Shown here: in pieces, positions 45,643-53,719 of the stretch
How the letters are laid out: every line of letters starts with the position of its first letter
Numbering within the stretch: the first letter of the stretch is position 1
From: Mumia sp050632745
GTDB lineage: Bacteria; Actinomycetota; Actinomycetes; Propionibacteriales; Nocardioidaceae
DNA length: 64,000 nt
Direction: 5' to 3'
Assembly: GCF_050632745.1 (NCBI RefSeq)
Contig: NZ_JBODSD010000004.1
Span: forward strand, 124,001-188,000
The notes under the pieces: model-generated
Told to the model about the DNA's origin: nothing
The model's input: only the letters and a program-made list of their open reading frames with translations
Database searches by the model: none
Program-made: the position numbers and the translations under genes

Positions 45643-47094
45643 TCAGAGGCTGATGCGGCCGGTCCACAGGGCCACGGCGCCGGCGATCGCCGACACCATG
45701 ATGATCACGAACAGCGCGATCTCGGTGGGGCTGAACAGGCGTCGTCCGTTCTCGGTGCGCGCCTTCACGTAGAGCACGGTCGCAGGGGCGAGGATCAGCG
45801 CCGACAGGATGAGGAACTCCAGCCCGGCGGCGTCGAAGAGGAACAGCGTGTACGCCGTCGCGACGCCGGCGATGATCGTCTCCTTGCGCCGGACCCGTGA
45901 GGTCTCGCCCTCGTACGACTCCCCCGTGAGGCCGAGCTTGAGTGCGTACGCGGCCGCGAGGAAGTACGGCAGCAGCGCCAGGCTCGTACTCAGGTCGAGC
46001 ATGAAGTTGAGCGCGTCCTCGATCACGAGGGTAAGCGCGAGCAGGGCCTGGACCCCGAGCGAGGTGACCACGAGCGCCGTGATCGGGGTGCCGTTGGAGT
46101 TCTCCTGCCCGAGGAAGCGGGGGAAGTCGTCGTTGCGGGCCGGGATGTACATCACCTCGGCCGCCATCAAGGTCCACGCCAGGTAGGCGCCGAGGACCGA
46201 CACGATGACGGCGACGCTGATGAAGACCTCGCCCCAGTCGCCGACGACCGACTCGAAGACGCCGACCATCGACGGCTGCCGGGTGTCGGCGAGCTCCGGC
46301 TGCGGCATGACCGAGTAGCTCGACAGCGTGACCAGCGCGAACAGCGACAGGACGCTGAGGAACCCGAGCACCGTGGCGCGACCGACGTCCGAGCGCTTCT
46401 TGGCGTAGCGCGAGTAGACGCTCGCCCCCTCGATCCCGATGAACACGAACGTCGTGATGATCATCGTGTTGCGGACCTGCTCGTCGAGGTTGCCGAGGTC
46501 GCCGTAGCCGTACGCGGTCCAGTTGTCGGCGAAGACGCCCGCGTCGAAGTTGACGAACAGCACGATGATGAAGACGACGATCGGGAGGATCTTGAAGACC
46601 GTGACGATCCGGTTGATGATCGCCGCGTCGCGCACCCCGCGGGCGATGAGCGTGTGGAAGAACCACACTCCCGCCGTCCCGAGAGCCACCGCCAGGACCG
46701 TGTCGCCGTCGCCGAAGCCCTCGAAGAACGCGCCGAGGGTCGCGGTGATGAAGACCCAGTAGAAGGTGTTGCCCGCGACCGCGCTCGCCCAGAAGCCGAT
46801 CGCCGAGTTGAAACCCGCGTAGTCGCCGAACCCGGCCTTGGCGTAGATGAAGACGCCGGAGTCGAGCTCGGGCTTGCGGATCGCGAGGTTCTGGAAGACG
46901 AACGCCAGCATGAGCATGCCGGTGCCGGCGATCGCCCACGCGATGAGCGAGCCGAGGATGCCGGTCGCGACGCCGAACCGCGCCGGGAGCGAGAACACCC
47001 CCGCGCCGACCATGCTCCCGACCACCATGGCGGTGAGGGTCGGAAGAGTGAGCTTGTTCGCGGTGGAGGGTGCTTCGGCCTCGGTCGCGCTCAT
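45643..47094 (-). CDS. arcD: Arginine/ornithine antiporter, APC family
   Basis: This 483-residue permease has about 12-13 membrane helices, starting LPTLTAMVVGSMVGAGVFSL with the APC-family GxGxF-type substrate loop. It also has FIGIEGASVYSRYAKKRSD in TM6 and AWTLMAAEVMYIPARNDDFP in the middle. These match basic amino acid exchangers of the ArcD type. Its position before arcA supports arginine uptake against ornithine or citrulline. The ATG at 47094 follows GGGAG; a TACTGT box (47131-47126, minus) marks a probable promoter with a leader of about 25 nt. Confidence 0.87.
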   Translation of the reverse strand: MSATEAEAPSTANKLTLPTLTAMVVGSMVGAGVFSLPARFGVATGILGSLIAWAIAGTGMLMLAFVFQNLAIRKPELDSGVFIYAKAGFGDYAGFNSAIGFWASAVAGNTFYWVFITATLGAFFEGFGDGDTVLAVALGTAGVWFFHTLIARGVRDAAIINRIVTVFKILPIVVFIIVLFVNFDAGVFADNWTAYGYGDLGNLDEQVRNTMIITTFVFIGIEGASVYSRYAKKRSDVGRATVLGFLSVLSLFALVTLSSYSVMPQPELADTRQPSMVGVFESVVGDWGEVFISVAVIVSVLGAYLAWTLMAAEVMYIPARNDDFPRFLGQENSNGTPITALVVTSLGVQALLALTLVIEDALNFMLDLSTSLALLPYFLAAAYALKLGLTGESYEGETSRVRRKETIIAGVATAYTLFLFDAAGLEFLILSALILAPATVLYVKARTENGRRLFSPTEIALFVIIMVSAIAGAVALWTGRISL

Positions 47095-47252
47095 CCGGTC
47101 TCCCTGCGTCGTGCCATCAGGGGTGACAGTAGGGGCCTGCACCGTTCGTCGCACGGCAGAATCCGGCGCGTCGCCCGAGAACCACCCTCCACGTACTCCT
47201 CGTACTGCGTAGGCGTGAGGTCCGACGGTGCGGATCGTCCTGCCGAAGGAAC

Positions 47253-47291
47253 GCCGTCGATCGGTGCCAGATGCGAGCACCGATCGACGGC
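47253..47291 (-). terminator. Perfect 15-bp stem-loop after the sirohydrochlorin chelatase gene
   Basis: GCCGTCGATCGGTGC (47253-47267) pairs with GCACCGATCGACGGC (47277-47291) around a 9-nt loop. It lies 29 nt past the stop at 47320 and most likely ends the nitrite operon transcript, protecting the downstream arcD promoter. A T-run is absent, as is usual in high-GC terminators. Confidence 0.7.
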
Positions 47292-47319
47292 ACTCCGATC
47301 GCCGTGCCGGCGAACGCCG

Positions 47320-48024
47320 TCATGCCGCGGGCGCGTACGCCTTGCCGCGCGCGTCGAGGAAACGGCGTACGACGAGGCCGGTGAGCCGCGCATCGGGCTC
47401 ACCGCCGTCGAGCAGCGGGGCGCTCAGGAGATCGGCACCGACGTCGTCCAAGCGGTCCCGGAACCAGCCGGGAGCGAGCAGGTACGGAGAGACCACGACG
47501 CGACCGCCGTGCGGGTCCTGCCGGAGGTCCGCTACCACGGCCGCGACCTGACGCTGCGGGCCGCCGACGTGCCCGAGCGCCACTCGGGTCCCCAGCGCGG
47601 TCGCCAGCAGGCTGGCCGCGCGCTCGGTGTCACGGCGCGCGCGCGGGTCGGACGAGCCGGCGGCCGCGAGGACGACACGATCCCCCCGACGCAGTCCGGC
47701 CTGACGGAGCCGCTTCGCGAGCAGACCGGCGAGCACCGGGTCCGGTCCGAGCGCGGGCGCCGCCACGACCTCCGCGCGCCCAGCCACGGCGGCCGCGATG
47801 TCGACGTGCACGTGGTAGCCGGAGGACAGCAGCAACGGCACCACCACCGTCGGACCGGCGGTCTCCCCCACCACCTCCGCGACCTGCGGGTGCTGGACGT
47901 CGACGAAGGTCGGAGTCACGGCGAGCCCGGGCAGCGCCCCCGACACGGCGTCGACGAGTCGGCCGATCGCCGCCTGGCCGGCCGGGTCGCGGGTGCCGTG
48001 GCTGCAGGCGACCAGCGTCGTCAT
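47320..48024 (-). CDS. Sirohydrochlorin chelatase, CbiX/SirB-like
   Basis: The enzyme inserts metal into sirohydrochlorin. Next to nirBD the likely metal is iron, giving the siroheme that NirB needs. The 234-residue protein has two CbiX-like halves. The N-terminal half has VACSHGTRDPAGQ with the metal-binding His, and VVVPLLLSSGYHVHVDIAAA with two more His. The second half has LAAAGSSDPRARRDTERAAS. M. tuberculosis has a homologue (Rv0259c) beside its HemD-type regulator. The ATG overlaps the stop of the preceding gene by 4 nt. Confidence 0.88.
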   Translation of the reverse strand: MTTLVACSHGTRDPAGQAAIGRLVDAVSGALPGLAVTPTFVDVQHPQVAEVVGETAGPTVVVPLLLSSGYHVHVDIAAAVAGRAEVVAAPALGPDPVLAGLLAKRLRQAGLRRGDRVVLAAAGSSDPRARRDTERAASLLATALGTRVALGHVGGPQRQVAAVVADLRQDPHGGRVVVSPYLLAPGWFRDRLDDVGADLLSAPLLDGGEPDARLTGLVVRRFLDARGKAYAPAA

Positions 48025-49160
48025 CGCACCGCTCCGTTCCCGAGCGCCTGGTGGTCGAGGCTGATCCGGTATCCCCGCTTCACGACCGTCTCGACGACCG
48101 GGCGGCCACCGAACGCGTCCCGCAGCCTCGCCACGGCGACCTCCGCGGTGTGCGGGTCGGTCGAGCATCCCGGCAGCACCTTGAGCAGCGCCTCGCGCGG
48201 GACCACCGCGCCGGGCACCGCCACGAGCGCACGCAGCACCGCCAACCCGCTCGGCGAGACGCCGACGACCTCGTGGTCGAGGGTCGCCGTGCGGGCCCGC
48301 AGGCGCAGGGCGCCCGCCGTGGTCGGCGTGGGCTCGTGGTCGTCGCCGAGATGCATGATCAGCGTGCGGACCAGCGACCCGAGGCGGCCCCGGTCGGGCA
48401 CGAGCGGGTCGATGCCCACGACGCGCAGCGGCTCGGCCGTGACCGGACCGACCGCCGCGACGGTGAGCAGCCCGCCGCGCGCGAGCGCGACGATGTCGTC
48501 CCGTACGCCCTCCGCCAGCGCCGCGTCCAGCCACGCGGCAGCACCCGGGGCCGAGGTGAAGACGACCGCGTCGTACGCCCCCGCGGCGGCGTCGCGCACG
48601 GAGGCGGCGACGGCATCCGGATCCGGCGGAGGGCCCCAGCGGTAGACGACCAGCCCGACGGGGTGTCCCCCGGCCGCACGCAGGCGGACCTCGAGTCCGT
48701 CGTCGCCCGCGCCGTGGTGCTGGACGAAGATCCGCTGCCCGTCGACGCCCTCGGTGCACAGGAAGTCGGCGATCTCGGCCGAGGTCTCCGACTCCGCCAC
48801 CCAGTCGGGGACAAGCCCGGCGGCCTGGAGGGCACCGCGGGCCTTGGGGCCGCGCGCAACCAGCCGCGTCCGCGCGAGCGCGTCGACCAGCGCCTCCCCC
48901 AGACCAGCGGCCTCGGCGGTCTCGAGCCACGAGCGGAAGCCGATCCCGGTGGTCACCACGACGACGTCGGCGGACTCCGCCACGAGCTCCCGGGTGCGCG
49001 CGAGGAGGGTGTCCTCGTCGATGTGCGACTCCACCCCGAGCGCGGACGCGACCGACACCACGGCGCCGCGCCGGCCCAGCGCGAGCGCCAGGTCGTCGGC
49101 GCGGCGCTGCGCGGTGACGAGGACGGAGGTGCCGGCGAGGACCGGGCCGAGCGGCGTCAC
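48021..49160 (-). CDS. nnaR: HemD-winged-helix regulator of nitrate/nitrite assimilation, NnaR-like
   Basis: The 379-residue protein joins a uroporphyrinogen-III-synthase-like N-terminal part with a C-terminal OmpR-type DNA-binding domain. The first part includes GTSVLVTAQRRADDLALALG, VVVTTGIGFRSWLETA and FTSAPGAAAW. The second part includes LRLRARTATLDHEVVGVSPS, VVPREALLKVLPGC and VVETVVKRGYRISL. Proteins of this fusion type (NnaR in Streptomyces and M. smegmatis; Rv0260c) act with GlnR to activate nitrate genes, and the porphyrin-like domain may sense a siroheme precursor. Its GTG overlaps the nirD stop, so it is made with the pathway. Enzymatic HemD activity cannot be excluded. Confidence 0.85.
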   Translation of the reverse strand: MTPLGPVLAGTSVLVTAQRRADDLALALGRRGAVVSVASALGVESHIDEDTLLARTRELVAESADVVVVTTGIGFRSWLETAEAAGLGEALVDALARTRLVARGPKARGALQAAGLVPDWVAESETSAEIADFLCTEGVDGQRIFVQHHGAGDDGLEVRLRAAGGHPVGLVVYRWGPPPDPDAVAASVRDAAAGAYDAVVFTSAPGAAAWLDAALAEGVRDDIVALARGGLLTVAAVGPVTAEPLRVVGIDPLVPDRGRLGSLVRTLIMHLGDDHEPTPTTAGALRLRARTATLDHEVVGVSPSGLAVLRALVAVPGAVVPREALLKVLPGCSTDPHTAEVAVARLRDAFGGRPVVETVVKRGYRISLDHQALGNGAVR

Positions 49161-49546
49161 GGGCCTGCGGAGGGCTCGACCAGCGGCGCGCAGGCGACCT
49201 CGACCGCCCCGTCGACGACGCGCGTGGCCCACACGCCGACCGTGACCGACGGGTCGTCGACCGCCGCGCCGTCCTGGAACCGGAAGCGCTGCTTGTGCAT
49301 CGGCGACACCACGACAGCGACGTCGCCGACGGTGCCCACGAGGCCGCGGGCCATCACGTTGGCGCCGCTGTACGGGTCGCGGTGGCCGATCGCGTGGACC
49401 GTGTCGGCGTCGCCGGCCAGCCGGAACAGCGCGACCTGGCGGCCGCCGACGAGCGCGGCGGCCCCGCGGTCGGGGAACAGGGCGTCGAACGCGCAGACGC
49501 GTACCCACGTCGCGGTCGACACGTCGGTCACGGGAGCAGCGCTCAC
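49157..49546 (-). CDS. nirD: Nitrite reductase small subunit NirD
   Basis: NirD is the Rieske-like small subunit of the NADH-dependent assimilatory nitrite reductase. The 129-residue protein keeps the family signature WVRVCAFDALFPDRGAAALV, RDPYSGANVMARGLVG and SPMHKQRFRF. Rieske Cys/His ligands are replaced as is typical of NirD, so it carries no iron-sulfur cluster. The GTG start overlaps the nirB stop by 4 nt (GTGA), ensuring matched amounts; the frame's upstream extension is not supported. Confidence 0.93.
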   Translation of the reverse strand: MSAAPVTDVSTATWVRVCAFDALFPDRGAAALVGGRQVALFRLAGDADTVHAIGHRDPYSGANVMARGLVGTVGDVAVVVSPMHKQRFRFQDGAAVDDPSVTVGVWATRVVDGAVEVACAPLVEPSAGP

Positions 49547-52125
49547 GAGCGGACCTCCAGGGTCGTCCCGGCGATCAGCGTCGCCCGCTCCTGCGGGCTG
49601 GCGGGTCGGCGTTGACCGCGCTCGGCGACGTAGACCAGGTCCGGGTCGGGGGTGTCGGGGCTGTTGACGAAGCTGGCGAACTTCTGCAGCTTGTCGGGAT
49701 CGGCGAGAGTGGCGGCCCACTCGTCCTCGTACTTGTCGACGTGCACCGCCATCGCTGCGTCGAGATCAGCGGCGATCCCGAGACTGTCGTCGAGCACCAC
49801 CGATCGTACGTGATCGATGCCGCCCTCCACCGACTCCAGCCACGGAGCGGTCCTCTGGAGCCTGTCGGCGGTGCGGATGTAGTACATGAGGAAGCGATCG
49901 ATCGTCCGGACGAGCTCGTCGGTCGAGAGGTCCTCGGCGAACAGCTGTGCGTGCTTCGGGGTGAAGCCGCCGTTGCCGCCGACGTACACGTTCCAGCCCT
50001 TCTCGGTCGCGATCACGCCGACGTCCTTGCCGCGCGCCTCGGCACACTCCCGTGCACAGCCGGAGACGCCGAGCTTGAGCTTGTGGGGTGAGCGGAGCCC
50101 GCGGTAGCGCAGCTCCAGGGCGATCGCCAGGCCGACGGAGTCCTGGACCCCGAAGCGGCACCACGTCGAGCCGACGCACGACTTCACGGTGCGCAGGGAC
50201 TTGCCGTACGCGTGGCCGGACTCGAACCCGGCATCGACGAGCCGCTTCCAGATCGCGGGCAGCTGCTCGATCCGCGCCCCGAACAGGTCGATCCGCTGTC
50301 CGCCGGTGATCTTCGTGTAGAGCCCGAAGTCGGCGGCGACCTGCCCGATCGCGATCAGGCCCTCTGGCGTCACCTCTCCCCCGGGGATGCGCGGGACGAC
50401 GGAGTAGGTGCCGTCCTTCTGCATGTTGGCCATCACGTGGTCGTTCGTGTCCTGCAGCGCCGCCGCCTCGCCGTCGAGCACGTGCCCCGTCTCCAGCGAC
50501 GCCAGGATCGAGGCCACGACCGGACGGCAGATGTCGCAGCCACGTCCGGTGCCGTGACTCGCGACGAGGTCGGAGAACGTCCGGATGCCCGTCACGCGTA
50601 CGACGTCGAAGAGCTGCGCCCTGCTCATCGCGAAGTGCTCGCACAGGGCGTTCGAGGTCTCGATGCCGGCTGCGGTCAGCTCCTCGTCGAGCAGCTTCTT
50701 GACGAGCGGGAGGCACGAACCGCAGCTCGTGCCGGCCTTGGTGCAGCCCTTGAGCGCCCCGAGGTCGTGGCACGGTTCGCCGTCCTCGCCCCGCACGGCG
50801 CAGCGGATCGCTCCGGCGGTCACGTTGTTGCAGGAGCACACCGCCGCCGCGTCCGGGAGCGACCCGCCCGACACCGGCGTCACGCCGTCCGGGACCAGCC
50901 ACGCCGTCGGGTCGGCGCCGAGCTCGCTGCCGACCATCGGGCGCAGGGACGCGTACGCCTCCGCGTCGCCGACGAGGATGCCCCCGAGCAGCGTCTTGGC
51001 ATCGTCGGACATCACGAGCTTCTTGTAGACACCGCCGACCGGATCGGCGTACACGACCTCGAGGCTCCCCTCGGTCCCGGCGAAGGCGTCGCCGAAGCTC
51101 GCCACGTCCACGCCGAGCAGCTTCAGCTTGGTCGAGAGGTCCGCTCCGGTGAAGGTCGCGTCGCCTCCGAGCAGCCGGTCGGCGACCACCTCGGCCATCG
51201 TGTACCCGGGTCCGACGAGCCCCCAGGTGCGTCCGGCGACGTGCGCGACCTCGCCGATCGCGTACACGTCCGGGTCGTCGGTCCGGCAGGCCTCGTCGCA
51301 CACCACGCCGCCACGCTCGGCGATCGTGAGACCGGCGTCGCGCGCGAGCTCGTCGCGAGGCCGCACACCCGTCGCGAACACCACCACGTCGGCGCCGATG
51401 CTCCCGCCGCCGTTCGCGAACTCCATCGCCCGCACCGTGCCGCTGCGGCCGGCGCGCACGCGTGAGGTCGCCGTCGCGGTGCGGACCTCGACACCGAGCT
51501 GCTCGATGATCCGGCGCAGCGTACGACCGCCCGCCTCGTCGACCTGCATCGGCATCAGCCAGGGCGCGAACTCGACCACGGTGGACTCCGCACCGAGCGC
51601 CTGGAGCGCCCCCGCGGCCTCGAGGCCCAGCAGGCCGCCACCCACGACGGCGCCGCGCACCGGTCGACCGAGGCGCTCCGCCCGGTCGTTCACCCATGCA
51701 CGGAGCTCGGCGACGTCGTCCACGGTCCGGTAGACGAAGCAGCCCGGCGTCTCCTTGCCCTCGATCGGCGGGACCATCGCGTACGACCCGGTGGCGAGCA
51801 CGAGCGCGTCGTACCCGTAGGTGCGTCCGCGCGCGGCGACCGTGCGGGCGGTGCGGTCGAGCGCCGTGACGCGGACCCCGCGGTGGAGCCGGACGCCCTC
51901 GTGCGCCCACAGCGACCCGTCGCCCAGCACGAGGTCCTCGGGGTCGCGGTCGGAGAAGAACGACGTCAGCGCGACCCGGTCGTACGGCGGCCGCGACTCC
52001 TCACCGAAGACGTCGATGGTCCACGAGCCGGTCGCGCCGCGCTCGACCAGGGCCTCGACGAGTCGGTGGGCGACCATGCCGCCACCGACGACGACGAGGC
52101 GCTTGCGGGTGTCTTCGGTGTCCAT
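49543..52125 (-). CDS. nirB: Nitrite reductase large subunit NirB
   Basis: NirB reduces nitrite to ammonium with NADH. The 860-residue protein has an FAD domain (VVVGGGMVAHRLVEALVERG), an NAD-binding domain (GAVVGGGLLGLEAAGALQAL), and a BFD-like [2Fe-2S] domain (CSCNNVTAG and CGSC). The siroheme/[4Fe-4S] core has SCVGSTWCRFG and GCARECAEARGKDVG giving the four cluster cysteines. The ATG at 52125 lies 7 nt after TACGGT with no ribosome site, so the transcript is leaderless; an ATG 54 nt further upstream is unlikely because it would fall inside the promoter. It has its own promoter sharing a block with narK. Confidence 0.96.
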   Translation of the reverse strand: MDTEDTRKRLVVVGGGMVAHRLVEALVERGATGSWTIDVFGEESRPPYDRVALTSFFSDRDPEDLVLGDGSLWAHEGVRLHRGVRVTALDRTARTVAARGRTYGYDALVLATGSYAMVPPIEGKETPGCFVYRTVDDVAELRAWVNDRAERLGRPVRGAVVGGGLLGLEAAGALQALGAESTVVEFAPWLMPMQVDEAGGRTLRRIIEQLGVEVRTATATSRVRAGRSGTVRAMEFANGGGSIGADVVVFATGVRPRDELARDAGLTIAERGGVVCDEACRTDDPDVYAIGEVAHVAGRTWGLVGPGYTMAEVVADRLLGGDATFTGADLSTKLKLLGVDVASFGDAFAGTEGSLEVVYADPVGGVYKKLVMSDDAKTLLGGILVGDAEAYASLRPMVGSELGADPTAWLVPDGVTPVSGGSLPDAAAVCSCNNVTAGAIRCAVRGEDGEPCHDLGALKGCTKAGTSCGSCLPLVKKLLDEELTAAGIETSNALCEHFAMSRAQLFDVVRVTGIRTFSDLVASHGTGRGCDICRPVVASILASLETGHVLDGEAAALQDTNDHVMANMQKDGTYSVVPRIPGGEVTPEGLIAIGQVAADFGLYTKITGGQRIDLFGARIEQLPAIWKRLVDAGFESGHAYGKSLRTVKSCVGSTWCRFGVQDSVGLAIALELRYRGLRSPHKLKLGVSGCARECAEARGKDVGVIATEKGWNVYVGGNGGFTPKHAQLFAEDLSTDELVRTIDRFLMYYIRTADRLQRTAPWLESVEGGIDHVRSVVLDDSLGIAADLDAAMAVHVDKYEDEWAATLADPDKLQKFASFVNSPDTPDPDLVYVAERGQRRPASPQERATLIAGTTLEVRS

Positions 52126-52132
52126 GTCGGTC

Positions 52133-52175
52133 ACCGTAGGAACGCGGTGTTTCGGGTCCTCGTTCATAGAGTTAC
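52133..52175 (-). promoter_or_regulatory. nirB promoter with nitrate-regulon block
   Basis: The -10 box TACGGT (52138-52133) is preceded by GAAACACCGCGTTCC up to 52153, which matches the narK promoter at 18 of 21 positions. GTAAC (52175-52171) starts 22 bases upstream of GAAAC, twice the 11-base period of GlnR boxes. GlnR and NnaR are the expected activators. The block overlaps the end of the nasB-like gene. Confidence 0.65.
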
Positions 52176-53719
52176 GCACCCTTCACAACGGGCTCACGGT
52201 CGGCCGGGACCGGCTGTGAGCCGTCCTCCCCGCCGGTCGAGCGAGCGGCGGTGGTCGAGACCCCCGGGTCCGACGCCTGCAGCCAGTCCGCGATCCCGCG
52301 GACGAGCGAGACGCACCCTCCGCACCCGGTGGTCGCCCGGGTGCTCGTCGCGAGCGCCGGCACCGAGCAGGCGCCGTCTTCCCACGCGGACACCAGGTCG
52401 CGCTTCGTGACGCCGTTGCAGCGGCACACCGTCGTGCTGCCGGGCATCGTCGTCGGCGATCCCGCCGTGGCGTCGCCGGAGCCGGCGCTCGGCGCGAGGA
52501 GCTGGAGGGGGTCGAGGGGGATGATGCCCGGCCTGCCGAGCTGCACGCTCAACGACGACGCCAGCTCGGCGGCACCGAGGCAGGTCATCCCGACCAGCGT
52601 GTCGCCGTCGACCACCACCTCGACGAACCGGCGGGCGTGCGGGTCGCTGACGGTCAGGACGCGCGCCCCGTCCGCCGTGGAGGCCTTGCGCCCCTGGGCG
52701 ACGAGGCTCACCCCGGCCGCCTTGAGGCGCATCGCCGCGCCGTCGACGACGACGGGTACGGGTGCGGCCGCGGTCCCGCCGGCGAGCGCGGCCGCGAGGG
52801 CGCGGGCCTGCTCCCAGCCGGGTGCGACGAGCCCGGACACGCCCGAGGGGGTCTGCGCGCAGTCGCCGATCGCGTGGACGGCGGGGTCCGCGGGCGTGGC
52901 GAGGTCGTCGCCGACCACGACTCCGTGGGCGACGTCGAGACCCGCCGTGGCAGCCAGCGCCGTCTCGGGGACCGCCCCGCACGCGAGGACGACGAGGTCG
53001 GCCGGCAGCGTACGCCCGTCGTCGAGGACCACCGCGTCGACGTGACCACCGTGGTGGGTGACGCCGGCCAGCGACGCGTTGCCGTGGAACCCGACGCCGA
53101 GGTCCCCGACGGCCTCAGCGAGAAGGCGGCCCGGCTCCGGGTCGAGGTCCCGGTCGAGGAGATGGCCCGCGAACGAGACGACCTCGACCTTCACGCCGCG
53201 CAGGCGCAACCCGCACGCCGCCTCGACGCCGAGCGGTCCCCCGCCGACGACGACGGCACGGCGCGCGTTGAGCGCCGCAGCGGTGATGCCGCGCGCGTCG
53301 TCGACGTTGCGCAGGACGAAGACGCCTCCCGGCAGCGCCTCCCCGCGAGCCGGCCCGTCGAGCCCGGGGACGCCCGGGACGCGGGCGCGGGCGCCGGTGG
53401 CGAGGACGAGATGGTCGTACGCCACCTCTTCCGCGCCGACGTGGACCGTGCGGCTCTCGCGGTCGATCCGGTCGACCCGCGCACCGTTGCGGACGGTGAC
53501 GCGGTGCGGGCGCGCGAGCGCGAGGCCGCCGAGCTCGGCCCTCCCGGCGACGAGCTCGGTGAGGAGGATCCGGTTGTACGGCTCGTACTCCTCCTCCCCC
53601 AGCAGCGTCACCGCGAACCGGCCTTCGGGGTCGGCCCGGACGAGCTCCTCGGCGAACCGGGTGCCGACCATGCCGGCGCCCACCACCACGACGCGGGTCC
53701 TGCTCGGGTGCCTCGTCAT
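52172..53719 (-). CDS. nasB: NasB-like FAD/NAD(P) reductase of assimilatory nitrate reductase
   Basis: This 515-residue flavoprotein probably passes electrons from NAD(P)H to NasA. It resembles the FAD part of NirB: VVVVGAGMVGTRFAEELVRA, VVVGGGPLGVEAACGLRLRG, HAIGDCAQTPSG. A C-terminal BFD-type [2Fe-2S] domain has CRCNGVTKRDLV and GCGGCVS, but the siroheme part is absent. Position inside narK-nasA-nirB supports the assignment over a free-standing nitrite reductase. The ATG overlaps the nasA stop by 4 nt. A 46-nt gap with a new promoter separates it from nirB. Confidence 0.85.
   Translation of the reverse strand: MTRHPSRTRVVVVGAGMVGTRFAEELVRADPEGRFAVTLLGEEEYEPYNRILLTELVAGRAELGGLALARPHRVTVRNGARVDRIDRESRTVHVGAEEVAYDHLVLATGARARVPGVPGLDGPARGEALPGGVFVLRNVDDARGITAAALNARRAVVVGGGPLGVEAACGLRLRGVKVEVVSFAGHLLDRDLDPEPGRLLAEAVGDLGVGFHGNASLAGVTHHGGHVDAVVLDDGRTLPADLVVLACGAVPETALAATAGLDVAHGVVVGDDLATPADPAVHAIGDCAQTPSGVSGLVAPGWEQARALAAALAGGTAAAPVPVVVDGAAMRLKAAGVSLVAQGRKASTADGARVLTVSDPHARRFVEVVVDGDTLVGMTCLGAAELASSLSVQLGRPGIIPLDPLQLLAPSAGSGDATAGSPTTMPGSTTVCRCNGVTKRDLVSAWEDGACSVPALATSTRATTGCGGCVSLVRGIADWLQASDPGVSTTAARSTGGEDGSQPVPADREPVVKGA

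Noticed and set aside
47095..47252. ArgR box upstream of arcD
   Set aside because: No AT-rich TGAAT-type palindrome found; only a -10 candidate.
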